A DNA stretch of 64,000 nt from Streptomyces sp. NBC_01241. GTDB taxonomy: Bacteria > Actinomycetota > Actinomycetes > Streptomycetales > Streptomycetaceae. The position numbers and the translations under genes are program-made. Location: positions 4,250,501-4,314,500 of the forward strand of contig NZ_CP108494.1 in the NCBI RefSeq assembly GCF_041435435.1, written 5' to 3'. A model generated the notes under the pieces. It did not search any database and was not told where the DNA came from. It was given only the letters and a program-made list of their open reading frames with translations. Shown here one piece after another: positions 34,635 through 43,570 of this stretch (its first letter is position 1; each line of letters opens with the position of its first letter).

Positions 34635-34672
34635 AGAAGGCCCGGTGTCTCCGAGGAGATACCGGGCCTTCT
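34635..34672 (-). terminator. Terminator of tRNA-Ile
   Basis: AGAAGGCCCGGT pairs with ACCGGGCCTTCT around a smaller inner stem, 10 bp beyond the tRNA-Ile 3' end. Confidence 0.85.
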
Positions 34673-34682
34673 GTTATCACTG

Positions 34683-34756
34683 TGGGGCTAACAGGATTTG
34701 AACCTGTGGCCTCATCCTTATCAGGGATGCGCTCTAACCAACTGAGCTATAGCCCC
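34683..34756 (-). tRNA. tRNA-Ile (anticodon GAT)
   Basis: A 74-nt tRNA on the minus strand. The acceptor stem is GGGGCTA, the D arm is AGCTCAGTTGGTTAGAGC, the anticodon loop is CTGATAA (GAT, Ile) and the T arm is ACAGGTTCAAATCCTGT. The discriminator is A; CCA is not encoded. It follows the gyrB-gyrA-DUF3566 genes, the usual actinobacterial place. Confidence 0.97.
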
Positions 34757-34826
34757 GCCGCGCTGCGCGCTGACTTCTGAAGATTAGCGCACGTCGGGGC
34801 CAGTCCCAAAATCGATACTCCGCGCG

Positions 34827-35525
34827 CTACTCGTCCTCGGCCAGCGTGAGCTCGACGCCGCCCACGAAGCCCGCCGACAGGTTGTAGATGAACGAGCCCA
34901 GCGTTGCCAGCGCGGTCGCCAGCACCACGTCGATCACCGCGATGACCGAGGTGAAGATGAGGACCCGCGGAAGCGACAGGAACGACTGAAGATCGAAGCC
35001 GCCGCTGTCGTTCGAACCGGTGGCCTCGCTGATCGTGCCGCCCACCGTCTCGAAGACGCCCATCGCGTCCATCACCATCCACAGCACCGCCGCCGCCACC
35101 ACCGTGCAGATACCGAGCGCGATGGAGAGCAGGAAGCTCACCTTCATCACCGACCACGGGTCGGCCTTGGCCACCCGCAGTCGCGCCTTGCGGGTACGCG
35201 GAGTCGTCCGCGCCCCCGTCCGCGGCAGCCGGGACGCCTGCGCGGCGCCGGCGCCCTGCGCACCGCCCTGCGTGCCGTGCGGCCTGCCGCCCTGGGTCCC
35301 GCCCGCGGGCGAGGGATACGCCTGCGGCGGGTGGTACGGCCCACTCGCCTGCCCCGCTGCGGGCTCGCGCTCACCGGGCAACGGCCCGGTCGCGTAACCC
35401 TCGTACTGGGGCTGAGGCCCCCGGGTGTCCGTCACAGTGCCCCCTTGGGAGTCCGTGGCAGGGCCACGGGCACCGTTCGCTCCAGCTCCGGAAGCGGCCG
35501 AACCGGCGCCCGTGGCTCCACTCAC
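34827..35525 (-). CDS. DUF3566 family membrane protein
   Basis: A 232-residue protein. The first 120 residues are Gly/Pro/Gln-rich and disordered. The DUF3566 domain follows with two membrane helices (VSFLLSIALGICTVVAAAVL, RVLIFTSVIAVIDVVLATAL) and an ending FIYNLSAGFVGGVELTLAEDE that is diagnostic of the family. It begins 4 bp after gyrA in the same direction, so the two are co-transcribed. The start 35525 is the longest; a GTG (VTDTRGPQ) about 30 codons in is possible. Molecular role unknown. Confidence 0.9.
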   Translation of the reverse strand: MSGATGAGSAASGAGANGARGPATDSQGGTVTDTRGPQPQYEGYATGPLPGEREPAAGQASGPYHPPQAYPSPAGGTQGGRPHGTQGGAQGAGAAQASRLPRTGARTTPRTRKARLRVAKADPWSVMKVSFLLSIALGICTVVAAAVLWMVMDAMGVFETVGGTISEATGSNDSGGFDLQSFLSLPRVLIFTSVIAVIDVVLATALATLGSFIYNLSAGFVGGVELTLAEDE

Positions 35526-35528
35526 GCT

Positions 35529-38153
35529 CTACTCCTCGTGCTCCCCGGCCGAAGGCGAGGTGCCTTCGACGTTGCCCTCGACCGTGCTCTCGGCAGCACC
35601 CGCCGCCGCGGCCTCGGCGTCCTCGGACCCCTCGACCTCTTCGGCCTCACGACCGGCTTCGGCGTTGCGTGCGATACCTACGACGGCATCGCGCTTGCCC
35701 AGATTGATCAGTTGGACGCCCATGGTGTCACGGCCCGTCTCCCTGACTTCATTGACTCGCGTACGAATCACACCACCACCGAGCGTGATAGCGAGGATCT
35801 CATCCGTCTCCTCGACCACCAGCGCGCCGACCAGCGAGCCCCGGTCCTCCACGATCTTGGCGGCCTTGATGCCCAGGCCACCACGACCCTGAACCCGGTA
35901 CTCGTCGACGGGAGTCCGCTTCGCGTACCCGCCGTCGGTGGCAGTGAACACGAACGTACCCGGCCGGACAACATTCATCGAGAGCAGTTCGTCGCCTTCG
36001 CGGAAACTCATGCCCTTGACGCCCGATGTGGCACGGCCCATGGGGCGCAGCGCATCGTCCGTCGCGGTGAACCTGATCGACTGGGCCTTCTTGCTGATGA
36101 GCAGCAGATCGTCCTCGGCCGACACCAGTTCCGCACCGATCAGCTCGTCGTCGGAGCCGTCCGCCGTCTCCCGCAGGTTGATCGCGATGACGCCGCCGGA
36201 ACGCGGTGAGTCGTAGTCCTTCAGCGCGGTCTTCTTCACGAGACCGCCCTGCGTGGCCAGGATCAGATACGGCGCGGCCTCGTAGTCACGGATCGCCAGG
36301 ATCTGGGCGATCCGCTCGTCCGGCTGGAAGGCCAGCAGGTTGGCGACGTGCTGACCACGGGCGTCACGGCCGGCGTCCGGAAGCTCGTACGCCTTCGCCC
36401 GGTACACCCGGCCCTTGTTCGTGAAGAACAGCAGCCAGTGGTGCGTCGTCGACACGAAGAAGTGGTCGACGATGTCGTCTTCCTTGAGCTTCGTACCGCG
36501 CACGCCCTTGCCGCCGCGCTTCTGCGAGCGGTAGTCGTCCGTCTTCGTACGCTTCACATAGCCGCCGCGCGAGATCGTGACGACGATGTCCTCCTCGGCG
36601 ATCAGGTCCTCGATGGACATGTCACCGTCGAAGGGCACCAGCTTGGAACGCCGGTCGTCGCCGAACTTGTCGACGATCGCCGCCAGTTCCTCGCTGACGA
36701 TCTGCCGCTGCCGCTCCGGCGACACCAGGATCGCGTTGTACTCGTTGATCTTCGCCTGGAGCTCGTCGTGCTCGGCCGTGATCTTCTGGTGCTCCAGCGC
36801 GGCCAGCCGGCGCAGCTGCATCTCCAGGATCGCGTTCGCCTGGATCTCGTCGATCTCCAGCAGGCCCATCAGGCCCTCGCGCGCCACCTCGACCGTCTGG
36901 CTGCGCCGGATGAGGGCGATGACCTCGTCGATCGCGTTCAGCGCCTTGAGCAGACCACGCAGAATGTGCGCCCGCTCCTCCGCCTTGCGCAGACGGAACT
37001 TCGTACGCCGGACGATGACCTCGATCTGGTGCGTCACCCAGTGCCGGATGAACGCGTCGATCGACAGGGTCCGCGGCACACCGTCGACCAGGGCCAGCAT
37101 GTTGGCGCCGAAATTGGTCTGCAGATCGGTGTGCTTGTACAGGTTGTTCAGAACGACCTTGGCAACCGCGTCGCGCTTCAGCACGACCACCAGACGCTGA
37201 CCCGTGCGCGACGAGGTCTCGTCACGGACGTCCGCGATCCCGCCGATCTTGCCGTCCTTCACCAGGTCGGCGATCTTCTGCGCCAGGTTGTCCGGGTTGG
37301 TCTGGTACGGAAGCTCCGTCACGACCAGGCACTGCCGGTTCTGGATCTCCTCGACCGCGACGACCGCCCGCATCGTGATCGAGCCACGGCCGGTGCGGTA
37401 CGCCTCCTCGATGCCCTTGCGGCCCACGACGAGCGCACCCGTCGGGAAGTCCGGGCCCTTGATCCGCTCGATCAGCGCGTCCAGGAGCTCCTCCTGGGAG
37501 GCCTCCGGGTGCTCCAGGTACCACTGCGCACCGTCCGCTACCTCGCGCAGGTTGTGCGGCGGGATGTTGGTCGCCATACCGACCGCGATACCGGCAGAAC
37601 CATTGACCAGGAGGTTCGGGAAACGCGCCGGCAGGACCGTCGGCTCCTGGTTGCGGCCGTCGTAGTTGTCCTGGAAGTCGACGGTCTCCTCGTCGATGTC
37701 CCGGACCATCTCCATGGACAGCGGCATCATCTTGCACTCGGTGTACCGCATGGCGGCGGCCGGGTCGTTGCCCGGAGAACCGAAGTTGCCGTTGGAGTCC
37801 ACCAGCGGCATCCGCATCGACCACGGCTGCGCCAGTCGCACCAGTGCGTCGTAGATCGACGAGTCACCGTGCGGGTGGTACGTACCCATGACGTCACCGA
37901 CGACACGGGCACACTTGTAGAAGCCCTTCTCGGGCCGGTAACCGCCGTCGTACATCGCGTACAGCACCCGGCGGTGGACGGGCTTGAGACCGTCCCGCAC
38001 GTCCGGCAGCGCACGCGAGACGATCACGGACATCGCGTAGTCGAGGTAGGAACGCTGCATCTCCGTCTCGAGCCCCACGGGCTCGACACGCATGCTTACG
38101 CCGGCGGCGGCCGGCTCCTCTTCGGGTGTCACAGGGGTGTTCTCGTCGGCCAT
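35529..38153 (-). CDS. gyrA: DNA gyrase subunit A
   Basis: An 874-residue breakage-reunion subunit. The active-site Tyr lies in AAMRYTECKM. The quinolone region reads HPHGDSSIYDALVRLAQPW with the usual Ser and Asp, so no quinolone-resistance change is apparent. The C-terminal domain has six beta-pinwheel blades and the GyrA box QKRGGKG, which separates gyrase from topoisomerase IV. The tail is acidic (Glu/Ala-rich). It is 46 bp downstream of gyrB and co-directional, ahead of the DUF3566 gene. Together with GyrB it introduces negative supercoils needed for origin firing and fork progress. Confidence 0.98.
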   Translation of the reverse strand: MADENTPVTPEEEPAAAGVSMRVEPVGLETEMQRSYLDYAMSVIVSRALPDVRDGLKPVHRRVLYAMYDGGYRPEKGFYKCARVVGDVMGTYHPHGDSSIYDALVRLAQPWSMRMPLVDSNGNFGSPGNDPAAAMRYTECKMMPLSMEMVRDIDEETVDFQDNYDGRNQEPTVLPARFPNLLVNGSAGIAVGMATNIPPHNLREVADGAQWYLEHPEASQEELLDALIERIKGPDFPTGALVVGRKGIEEAYRTGRGSITMRAVVAVEEIQNRQCLVVTELPYQTNPDNLAQKIADLVKDGKIGGIADVRDETSSRTGQRLVVVLKRDAVAKVVLNNLYKHTDLQTNFGANMLALVDGVPRTLSIDAFIRHWVTHQIEVIVRRTKFRLRKAEERAHILRGLLKALNAIDEVIALIRRSQTVEVAREGLMGLLEIDEIQANAILEMQLRRLAALEHQKITAEHDELQAKINEYNAILVSPERQRQIVSEELAAIVDKFGDDRRSKLVPFDGDMSIEDLIAEEDIVVTISRGGYVKRTKTDDYRSQKRGGKGVRGTKLKEDDIVDHFFVSTTHHWLLFFTNKGRVYRAKAYELPDAGRDARGQHVANLLAFQPDERIAQILAIRDYEAAPYLILATQGGLVKKTALKDYDSPRSGGVIAINLRETADGSDDELIGAELVSAEDDLLLISKKAQSIRFTATDDALRPMGRATSGVKGMSFREGDELLSMNVVRPGTFVFTATDGGYAKRTPVDEYRVQGRGGLGIKAAKIVEDRGSLVGALVVEETDEILAITLGGGVIRTRVNEVRETGRDTMGVQLINLGKRDAVVGIARNAEAGREAEEVEGSEDAEAAAAGAAESTVEGNVEGTSPSAGEHEE

Positions 38154-38199
38154 TGCTGGTCAAAGTCCTTTCGAGCTGCGGCTTGCTGGTACGGCCGAC

Positions 38200-40281
38200 T
38201 CAGATGTCGAGGAAGCGGACGTCCTTGGCGTTGCGCTGGATGAACGAGCGCCGCGCCTCGACGTCCTCGCCCATCAGCACCGAGAAGAGGTCGTCGGCCT
38301 GCGCCGCGTCGTCCAGCGTGACCTGGCCGAGGACCCGGTGGTCGACGTCCATCGTGGTGACGCGCAGCTCCTCGGCGTTCATCTCGCCGAGACCCTTGAA
38401 GCGCTGGATCGAGTCTTCCCTGATCCGCTTGCCGTTCTGCTTGCCCAGCTCCACCAGGGCGTCGCGCTCCCGGTCCGAGTACGCGTACTCGAAGTCGTCC
38501 CGGCCCCACTTGATCTTGTACAGCGGGGGGCGGGAGAGGTACACGTGCCCGGCCTCGACCAGCGGACGCATGAAACGGAAGAGGAACGTCAGCAGCAGGG
38601 TGTTGATGTGCTGACCGTCGACATCGGCGTCCGCCATCAGAATGATCTTGTGATAGCGGAGCTTCTCGATGTCGAAGTCCTCGTGGACACCGGTGCCGAA
38701 GGCCGAAATCAGCGCCTGGACCTCGGTGTTCTGCAGGATCTTGTCGATCCGGGCCTTCTCGACGTTCAGGATCTTGCCCCGGATCGGCAGGATGGCCTGG
38801 TACATCGGATTACGGCCCGACTTCGCCGAACCACCGGCGGAGTCACCCTCGACGATGAAGATCTCGCACTTCGTCGGATCGTTGGACTGGCAGTCGCTCA
38901 GCTTGCCCGGCAGCGAGGCACTCTCCAGGAGCCCCTTACGACGGGTCAGATCACGCGCCTTGCGGGCCGCGACACGGGCCGTGGCCGCCGCGATGCCCTT
39001 GCGGATGATGTCCGCGGCCTCGTTCGGATTCCGGTCGAACCAGTCCGTCAGCTGCTCGTGGACCACCTTCTGGACGAAGGTCTTCGCCTCGGTGTTGCCC
39101 AGCTTGGTCTTCGTCTGCCCCTCGAACTGGGGCTCGCCCAGCTTCACCGAGATGATCGCAGTCAGACCCTCGCGGACATCCTCACCGGTGAGGTTGTCGT
39201 CCTTCTCGCGCAGCAGCTTCTTGTCCCGCGCGTACCGGTTGACCAGGGAGGTCATCGCCGCGCGGAAACCCTCCTCGTGGGTGCCGCCCTCATGCGTGTG
39301 GATCGTGTTCGCGAAGGAGTAGACACCCTCGCTGTACTGCGTGTTCCACTGCATCGCGATCTCGGCCGAGAGGAGACGCTCCTTGTCCTCGGCCTCGATG
39401 TCGATCACCGACTGGTGAATGACGTCGCCCTTGCGGGAGTTGAGGTACTTCACGAAGTCGACGATGCCGCCCTCGTAGTGGTACGTGACCGTACGGACCT
39501 GCTCCTCCTCGGCGCTCTCGGCCACCTCGGCGACTTCCGCACCCGCCGTCGCCTTCGCCGACTCACGCTCGTCCGTGAGCCTGATCGTCAGACCCTTGTT
39601 GAGGAACGCCATCTCCTGGAAGCGGCGCGACAGGGTCTCGAAGGAGTACTCGGTGGTCTCGAAGATGTCCCCGTCGGCCCAGAACGTGACCGTCGTACCC
39701 GACTCGTCGGTGGCCTCATTACGGGCCAGCGGAGCGGTGGGCACACCCAGCTTGTAGTCCTGGGTCCAGCGGTAACCGTCCGTCCGGACCTCGACGGAGA
39801 GACGCGACGACAGCGCGTTCACCACGGAGACACCGACACCGTGCAGACCACCGGAGACGGCATAACCGCCGCCGCCGAACTTACCGCCGGCGTGCAGGAC
39901 GGTCAGCACGACCTCGACCGCCGGCTTCTTCTCCGACGGCACGATGCCGACCGGGATACCCCGGCCGTTGTCGACCACACGGACCCCGCCGTCGGCGAGG
40001 ATCGTGACGTCGATCGTGTCCGCGTGCCCGGCCATCGCCTCGTCGACCGAGTTGTCGACAACCTCTTGCACGAGGTGGTGGAGGCCTCGCTCACCGGTCG
40101 AGCCGATGTACATGCCAGGTCGCTTGCGGACCGCGTCCAGGCCCTCGAGGACGGTGATCGCGCTGGCGTCGTACGAGGGGGTGACCTCGCCGGAAGCGGA
40201 TGCCTCGGCCGAGGCGATCACCTCGCCGCTCTCACCGGGTGTGGACGGAATGTTCTCGTTGGGGTTGCCGGAATCGGCCAC
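38200..40281 (-). CDS. gyrB: DNA gyrase subunit B
   Basis: A 693-residue ATPase subunit. The GHKL ATP site has QEVVDNSVDEAMAGH, the lid GGLHGVGVSVVNALS and DNGRGIPV. The TOPRIM domain has EGDSAGGSAKSGR and DADVDGQHI. The C-terminal gyrase B motif is KGLGEMNAEEL, and the ending is KDVRFLDI. I chose GTG 40281 (VADSGNPNENIPST), preceded by AGAAAGGG, where Streptomyces GyrB usually starts; the frame is open further upstream. The gene leads gyrB-gyrA. Confidence 0.97.
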   Translation of the reverse strand: MADSGNPNENIPSTPGESGEVIASAEASASGEVTPSYDASAITVLEGLDAVRKRPGMYIGSTGERGLHHLVQEVVDNSVDEAMAGHADTIDVTILADGGVRVVDNGRGIPVGIVPSEKKPAVEVVLTVLHAGGKFGGGGYAVSGGLHGVGVSVVNALSSRLSVEVRTDGYRWTQDYKLGVPTAPLARNEATDESGTTVTFWADGDIFETTEYSFETLSRRFQEMAFLNKGLTIRLTDERESAKATAGAEVAEVAESAEEEQVRTVTYHYEGGIVDFVKYLNSRKGDVIHQSVIDIEAEDKERLLSAEIAMQWNTQYSEGVYSFANTIHTHEGGTHEEGFRAAMTSLVNRYARDKKLLREKDDNLTGEDVREGLTAIISVKLGEPQFEGQTKTKLGNTEAKTFVQKVVHEQLTDWFDRNPNEAADIIRKGIAAATARVAARKARDLTRRKGLLESASLPGKLSDCQSNDPTKCEIFIVEGDSAGGSAKSGRNPMYQAILPIRGKILNVEKARIDKILQNTEVQALISAFGTGVHEDFDIEKLRYHKIILMADADVDGQHINTLLLTFLFRFMRPLVEAGHVYLSRPPLYKIKWGRDDFEYAYSDRERDALVELGKQNGKRIREDSIQRFKGLGEMNAEELRVTTMDVDHRVLGQVTLDDAAQADDLFSVLMGEDVEARRSFIQRNAKDVRFLDI

Positions 40282-40704
40282 GAAGCGCCCTTTCTGGCAC
40301 AGCACAGGCCGTTCTCCGGACAGTCGGGAGCGGCTGCGTTCGGCTTGTATCGACGACTCCCGCAACGGTGCGGGATTGTTCACCAGTCTACCGGTAGCGC
40401 CGACACGAATGGGGGTTTGCCGGTACCTGAGTACGCATGTGCCGCCCTGAATGAGCGCCTGACGACTCCCCATATTCAGGAAGGGCTCCCAAGAGCCCCA
40501 CGCGGGCATTGAGCGCTTCGGCCTGTCAACCTTTCGCTACCGTGAGGGACGCCCCACTCCCCCCGTGCGGCTTCAATCACTACATACCGGTACAACACGG
40601 ATGCGACGGACAGCACCACCGAGAAGACGGCACAGCAATCCGACCGCCTTCCGAGCACACCCCACAGACCTCTCAGGGACGCGAAAACCCCAGCTCAGAC
40701 GCCC
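40282..40704 (-). other. gyrB upstream region
   Basis: 423 bp between the DUF721 gene and gyrB, both leftward. No gene is supported. A minus-strand TTGACA lies at 40524-40529, but I find no -10 hexamer at a normal distance. The gyrB promoter must be here; in Streptomyces it responds to DNA supercoiling. Confidence 0.4.
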
Positions 40705-41292
40705 TCAGCCATATGTATCGCCAGGACCGGTGCTCCCTGGCGCCCGCAGTGGACCGAACCTGCGCTGCGGACCCCCCGGCCCCAACACCTTGATCATCCG
40801 CACCGTGCCGTGCCCCAGATCCGCATTCAGCCGGGCCACCAGCTGCGGCGCCAGCAACCGCAGCTGCGTCGCCCACGCCGTCGAATCGCACTGCACCGTC
40901 AGCACCCGCTCGTCCGGATCCTCGTCGTACCGCAACGGCACACAGTGATTCGCCAGATCTTCACCCACGATCTGCGGCCAACGCCCCATCACCCCGCCCA
41001 CCGCCGCCGGTGTCTCCCAGCCACGCTCAGTGATCAGACGATTGATCGCGGCACCCAACGGCAACGGATCCCGCCCGTCCGCCCGCGCCCCCGAACGCAG
41101 CCCACCACCCCGCCTGGCCTGCTTCTTCTGCTGCGCCGCGGCACCACGCGCCCGCGCCTGCTCCTTCGCCGCACGCAACGCCACCCGCGCCAGATCCACC
41201 CCCGACGGCTCCGGCTGCTTCTCCTCCACCGGCCGCCCCTGCGGCGGCTCCCCAGAAGCCCCGGCGGCCCCGGACACCTCACGGCCGCTCAC
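40705..41292 (-). CDS. DUF721 / DciA-like protein
   Basis: A 195-residue protein with a basic, Gln/Ala-rich N-terminal half (EQARARGAAAQQKKQARRGG) and a C-terminal DUF721 KH-like domain (about residues 80-180: LPLGAAINRLITERGWETPA, VMGRWPQIVGEDLANHC, ERVLTVQCDSTAWATQLRLL). DUF721 proteins of the DciA group load or help the replicative helicase DnaB in bacteria lacking DnaC; the position between recF and gyrB fits. The start GTG 41292 overlaps the recF stop. Function by family only. Confidence 0.88.
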   Translation of the reverse strand: MSGREVSGAAGASGEPPQGRPVEEKQPEPSGVDLARVALRAAKEQARARGAAAQQKKQARRGGGLRSGARADGRDPLPLGAAINRLITERGWETPAAVGGVMGRWPQIVGEDLANHCVPLRYDEDPDERVLTVQCDSTAWATQLRLLAPQLVARLNADLGHGTVRMIKVLGPGGPQRRFGPLRAPGSTGPGDTYG

Positions 41293-42419
41293 AGCCGCTC
41301 CACCTCACCCGCGGACACCGCATACCGCGCCCCCGCCAGAACCCCCGGAACGTCGTCGTCCACCGCCGCCGTCACCAGCACCTGCTCACCCGGAGCCACC
41401 AACTCCGCCAACCGCTCACGACGACGCGCATCCAGCTCCGCGAAAACATCGTCCAGCACCAGCACCGGCTCATTGCCCTCGCTGCGCAGCAGATCGTACG
41501 AAGCCAGCCGCAGCGCCAACGCGTACGACCAGGACTCACCATGGCTCGCGTACCCCTTGGCCGGCATACCCCGCAGCCCCAGCAGCAGATCATCACGGTG
41601 CGGCCCGACCAACGTCACACCCCGCTCGATCTCCTGCTTACGGACCTCCACCAGGGCCGCGATCAGCTGCTCGTACAGCTCCTCTCGCGTACGCGCCGAA
41701 CCCACCCCCGCACCGACCGAACTCCGGTACTCCAACGCCACCGGACCACCGCCCGGCGCCACATCCCCGTACGCCTTGTCGGTCAACGGCTGCAACGTGG
41801 CAATCAGATCCAGCCGCTGCGCCAGCAGCTCCGCACCCACCCGGCCCAGATGCTGGTCCCACACATCGAGCGTCGACAGATCCATCGACCGGCCACCGTG
41901 CCTGCGCGCCATCGCCGCCGACTTCAGCAAGGTGTTGCGCTGCTTCAGCACCCGCTCGTAGTCCGAACGCACCCCCGCCATCCGCGGCGAACGCGCCGTG
42001 ATCAGCTCGTCGAGAAAACGCCGACGCTCCCCGGGATCGCCCTTGACCAGCGCCAGATCCTCCGGCGCGAACAGCACCGTACGTACGATTCCCAGCACAT
42101 CACGCGGCCTGACCTGCGACGACCTATTGATCCGGGCCCGATTGGCCTTGCCCGGATTGACCTCCAGCTCGATCAGCTGCGAACGCTCGCCCTCTGTGAC
42201 AGCCGCTCGGACGACAGCCCGGTCCGCTCCCATCCGCACCAGCGGCGCGTCGGAGGAGACCCGATGGCTGCCGAGCGTCGCCAGGTAGCCGACGGCCTCC
42301 ACCAGATTCGTCTTGCCCTGCCCGTTGGCCCCCACGAAAGCGGTGACGCCCGGTTCGAGAGGTACCTCGACCCGGGCGTACGAGCGGAAGTCGGCCAGCG
42401 AGAGATGCGTCACATGCAT
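41289..42419 (-). CDS. recF: DNA replication and repair protein RecF
   Basis: A 376-residue SMC-like ATPase that helps load RecA at gaps. Walker A is GANGQGKTNLVEA, the signature region is SWSYALALRLASYDLLR, and Walker B is PVLVLDDVFAELD followed by RRERLAEL. The N-terminus MHVTHLSLADFRSYARVEV is typical. The length is normal. It overlaps the DUF721 gene (GTGA) and lies in the conserved dnaN-(gnd)-recF order. Confidence 0.97.
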   Translation of the reverse strand: MHVTHLSLADFRSYARVEVPLEPGVTAFVGANGQGKTNLVEAVGYLATLGSHRVSSDAPLVRMGADRAVVRAAVTEGERSQLIELEVNPGKANRARINRSSQVRPRDVLGIVRTVLFAPEDLALVKGDPGERRRFLDELITARSPRMAGVRSDYERVLKQRNTLLKSAAMARRHGGRSMDLSTLDVWDQHLGRVGAELLAQRLDLIATLQPLTDKAYGDVAPGGGPVALEYRSSVGAGVGSARTREELYEQLIAALVEVRKQEIERGVTLVGPHRDDLLLGLRGMPAKGYASHGESWSYALALRLASYDLLRSEGNEPVLVLDDVFAELDARRRERLAELVAPGEQVLVTAAVDDDVPGVLAGARYAVSAGEVERL

Positions 42420-42503
42420 GGTGTACGCCGACCTTCCCGGCTTCCTGCTCCGTGCTCCGTGGTGCGGGTCGGACCTGACGGCCCGGCCCGCTCCTCGTTG
42501 CGG

Positions 42504-42560
42504 TTACTTCGTGTTCTGCTTCTTGCCGATCAACTTCTTGTCGACCTGCTTCTCGCCGAT
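42504..42560 (-). other. In-frame 18-codon tail after the gnd TAG stop
   Basis: Directly after the gnd stop (TAG) the same frame continues as IGEKQVDKKLIGKKQNTK and ends at TAA 42504-42506. The Lys-rich, internally repetitive composition resembles the preceding ENKK end. It may be a former C-terminus cut by a nonsense mutation or a read-through tail. The rest of the 141-bp recF-gnd gap shows nothing else. Confidence 0.5.
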
Positions 42561-43439
42561 CTACTTCTTGTTCTCGACCGCGTGGCCACCGAACTGGTTG
42601 CGCAGCGCCGCGATCATCTTCATCTGCGGGGAGTCGTCCTGCCGCGAAGCGAAACGCGCGAAGAGCGACGCCGTGATGGCGGGCAGCGGCACCGCGTTGT
42701 CGATCGCCGCCTCCACCGTCCAGCGGCCCTCACCGGAGTCGGCGGCGAAACCACGGAGCTTGTCGAGGTGCTCGTCGTCGTCCAGCGCGTTGACCGCCAG
42801 GTCGAGCAGCCAGGAACGGATGACCGTGCCCTCCTGCCAGGAACGGAAGACCTCGCGCACATCGGTGACGGAGTCGACCTTCTCCAGCAGTTCCCAGCCT
42901 TCGGCGTAGGCCTGCATCATGGCGTACTCGATGCCGTTGTGGACCATCTTCGCGAAGTGGCCGGCGCCGACCTTGCCCGCGTGGACGGAACCGAAGTCGC
43001 CCTCGGGCTTCAGCGCGTCGAAGACCGGCTGGACCTTCGCCACGTTCTCGGCGTCGCCGCCGTACATCAGCGCGTAGCCGTTCTCCAGGCCCCAGACACC
43101 GCCGGAGACGCCGCAGTCCACGAAGCCGATGCCCTTGATGCCCAGCTCGACCGCGTGCTTCTCGTCGTCCGTCCAGCGGGAATTCCCGCCGTCCACGACG
43201 ATGTCACCGGGCGAGAGGAGGCCGGCCAGCTCGTCGATGGTGGCCTGGGTCGGGGCACCGGCCGGCACCATCACCCAGACGACCCGCGGGCCCTTCAGCT
43301 TGCCCACGAGCTCTTCGAGGCTGCGGACATCGGAGACGTCCGGGTTGCGGTCGTAACCGATGACGGTGTGGCCTGCGCGGCGGATGCGCTCGCGCATGTT
43401 GCCGCCCATCTTGCCGAGGCCGACGAGACCGAGCTCCAT
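42561..43439 (-). CDS. gnd: 6-phosphogluconate dehydrogenase, decarboxylating (short type)
   Basis: A 292-residue enzyme that oxidises 6-phosphogluconate to ribulose 5-phosphate and CO2. The Rossmann motif is GLVGLGKMGGNM, and Asp-containing GYDRN (residue about 35) suggests NAD preference. The substrate region is VDGGNSRWTDD, and the catalytic Lys/Asn area is GHFAKMVHNGIEYAMMQAYAEG. The short form (about 300 rather than 470 residues) is the usual one beside recF in Streptomyces. It is 132 bp downstream of dnaN. A Lys-rich frame continues past the TAG stop. Confidence 0.95.
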   Translation of the reverse strand: MELGLVGLGKMGGNMRERIRRAGHTVIGYDRNPDVSDVRSLEELVGKLKGPRVVWVMVPAGAPTQATIDELAGLLSPGDIVVDGGNSRWTDDEKHAVELGIKGIGFVDCGVSGGVWGLENGYALMYGGDAENVAKVQPVFDALKPEGDFGSVHAGKVGAGHFAKMVHNGIEYAMMQAYAEGWELLEKVDSVTDVREVFRSWQEGTVIRSWLLDLAVNALDDDEHLDKLRGFAADSGEGRWTVEAAIDNAVPLPAITASLFARFASRQDDSPQMKMIAALRNQFGGHAVENKK

Positions 43440-43570
43440 CAGAGATTCCTTAAGCGTTGTGCCGATTCGTACCCGAAGCCGAGCCTACGCCCGGCCGGGG
43501 ACAGACCGACGGGCATGCTCGGCGCTGAGCGTGCCCGTCGGAAGCTGTCCATGCGGGACCGATGGCCTGA

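Noticed and set aside
37871..37930. Quinolone-resistance change in gyrA
   Set aside because: The HGDSSIYD segment keeps the wild-type Ser and Asp at the resistance positions.
36348..38243. Long plus-strand open frame opposite gyrA (and similar ones opposite gyrB, pstP, recF and murJ)
   Set aside because: They are shadow frames caused by high GC at third positions of the real genes; they show no domain, no sensible start region, and the opposite strand encodes perfectly conserved proteins.
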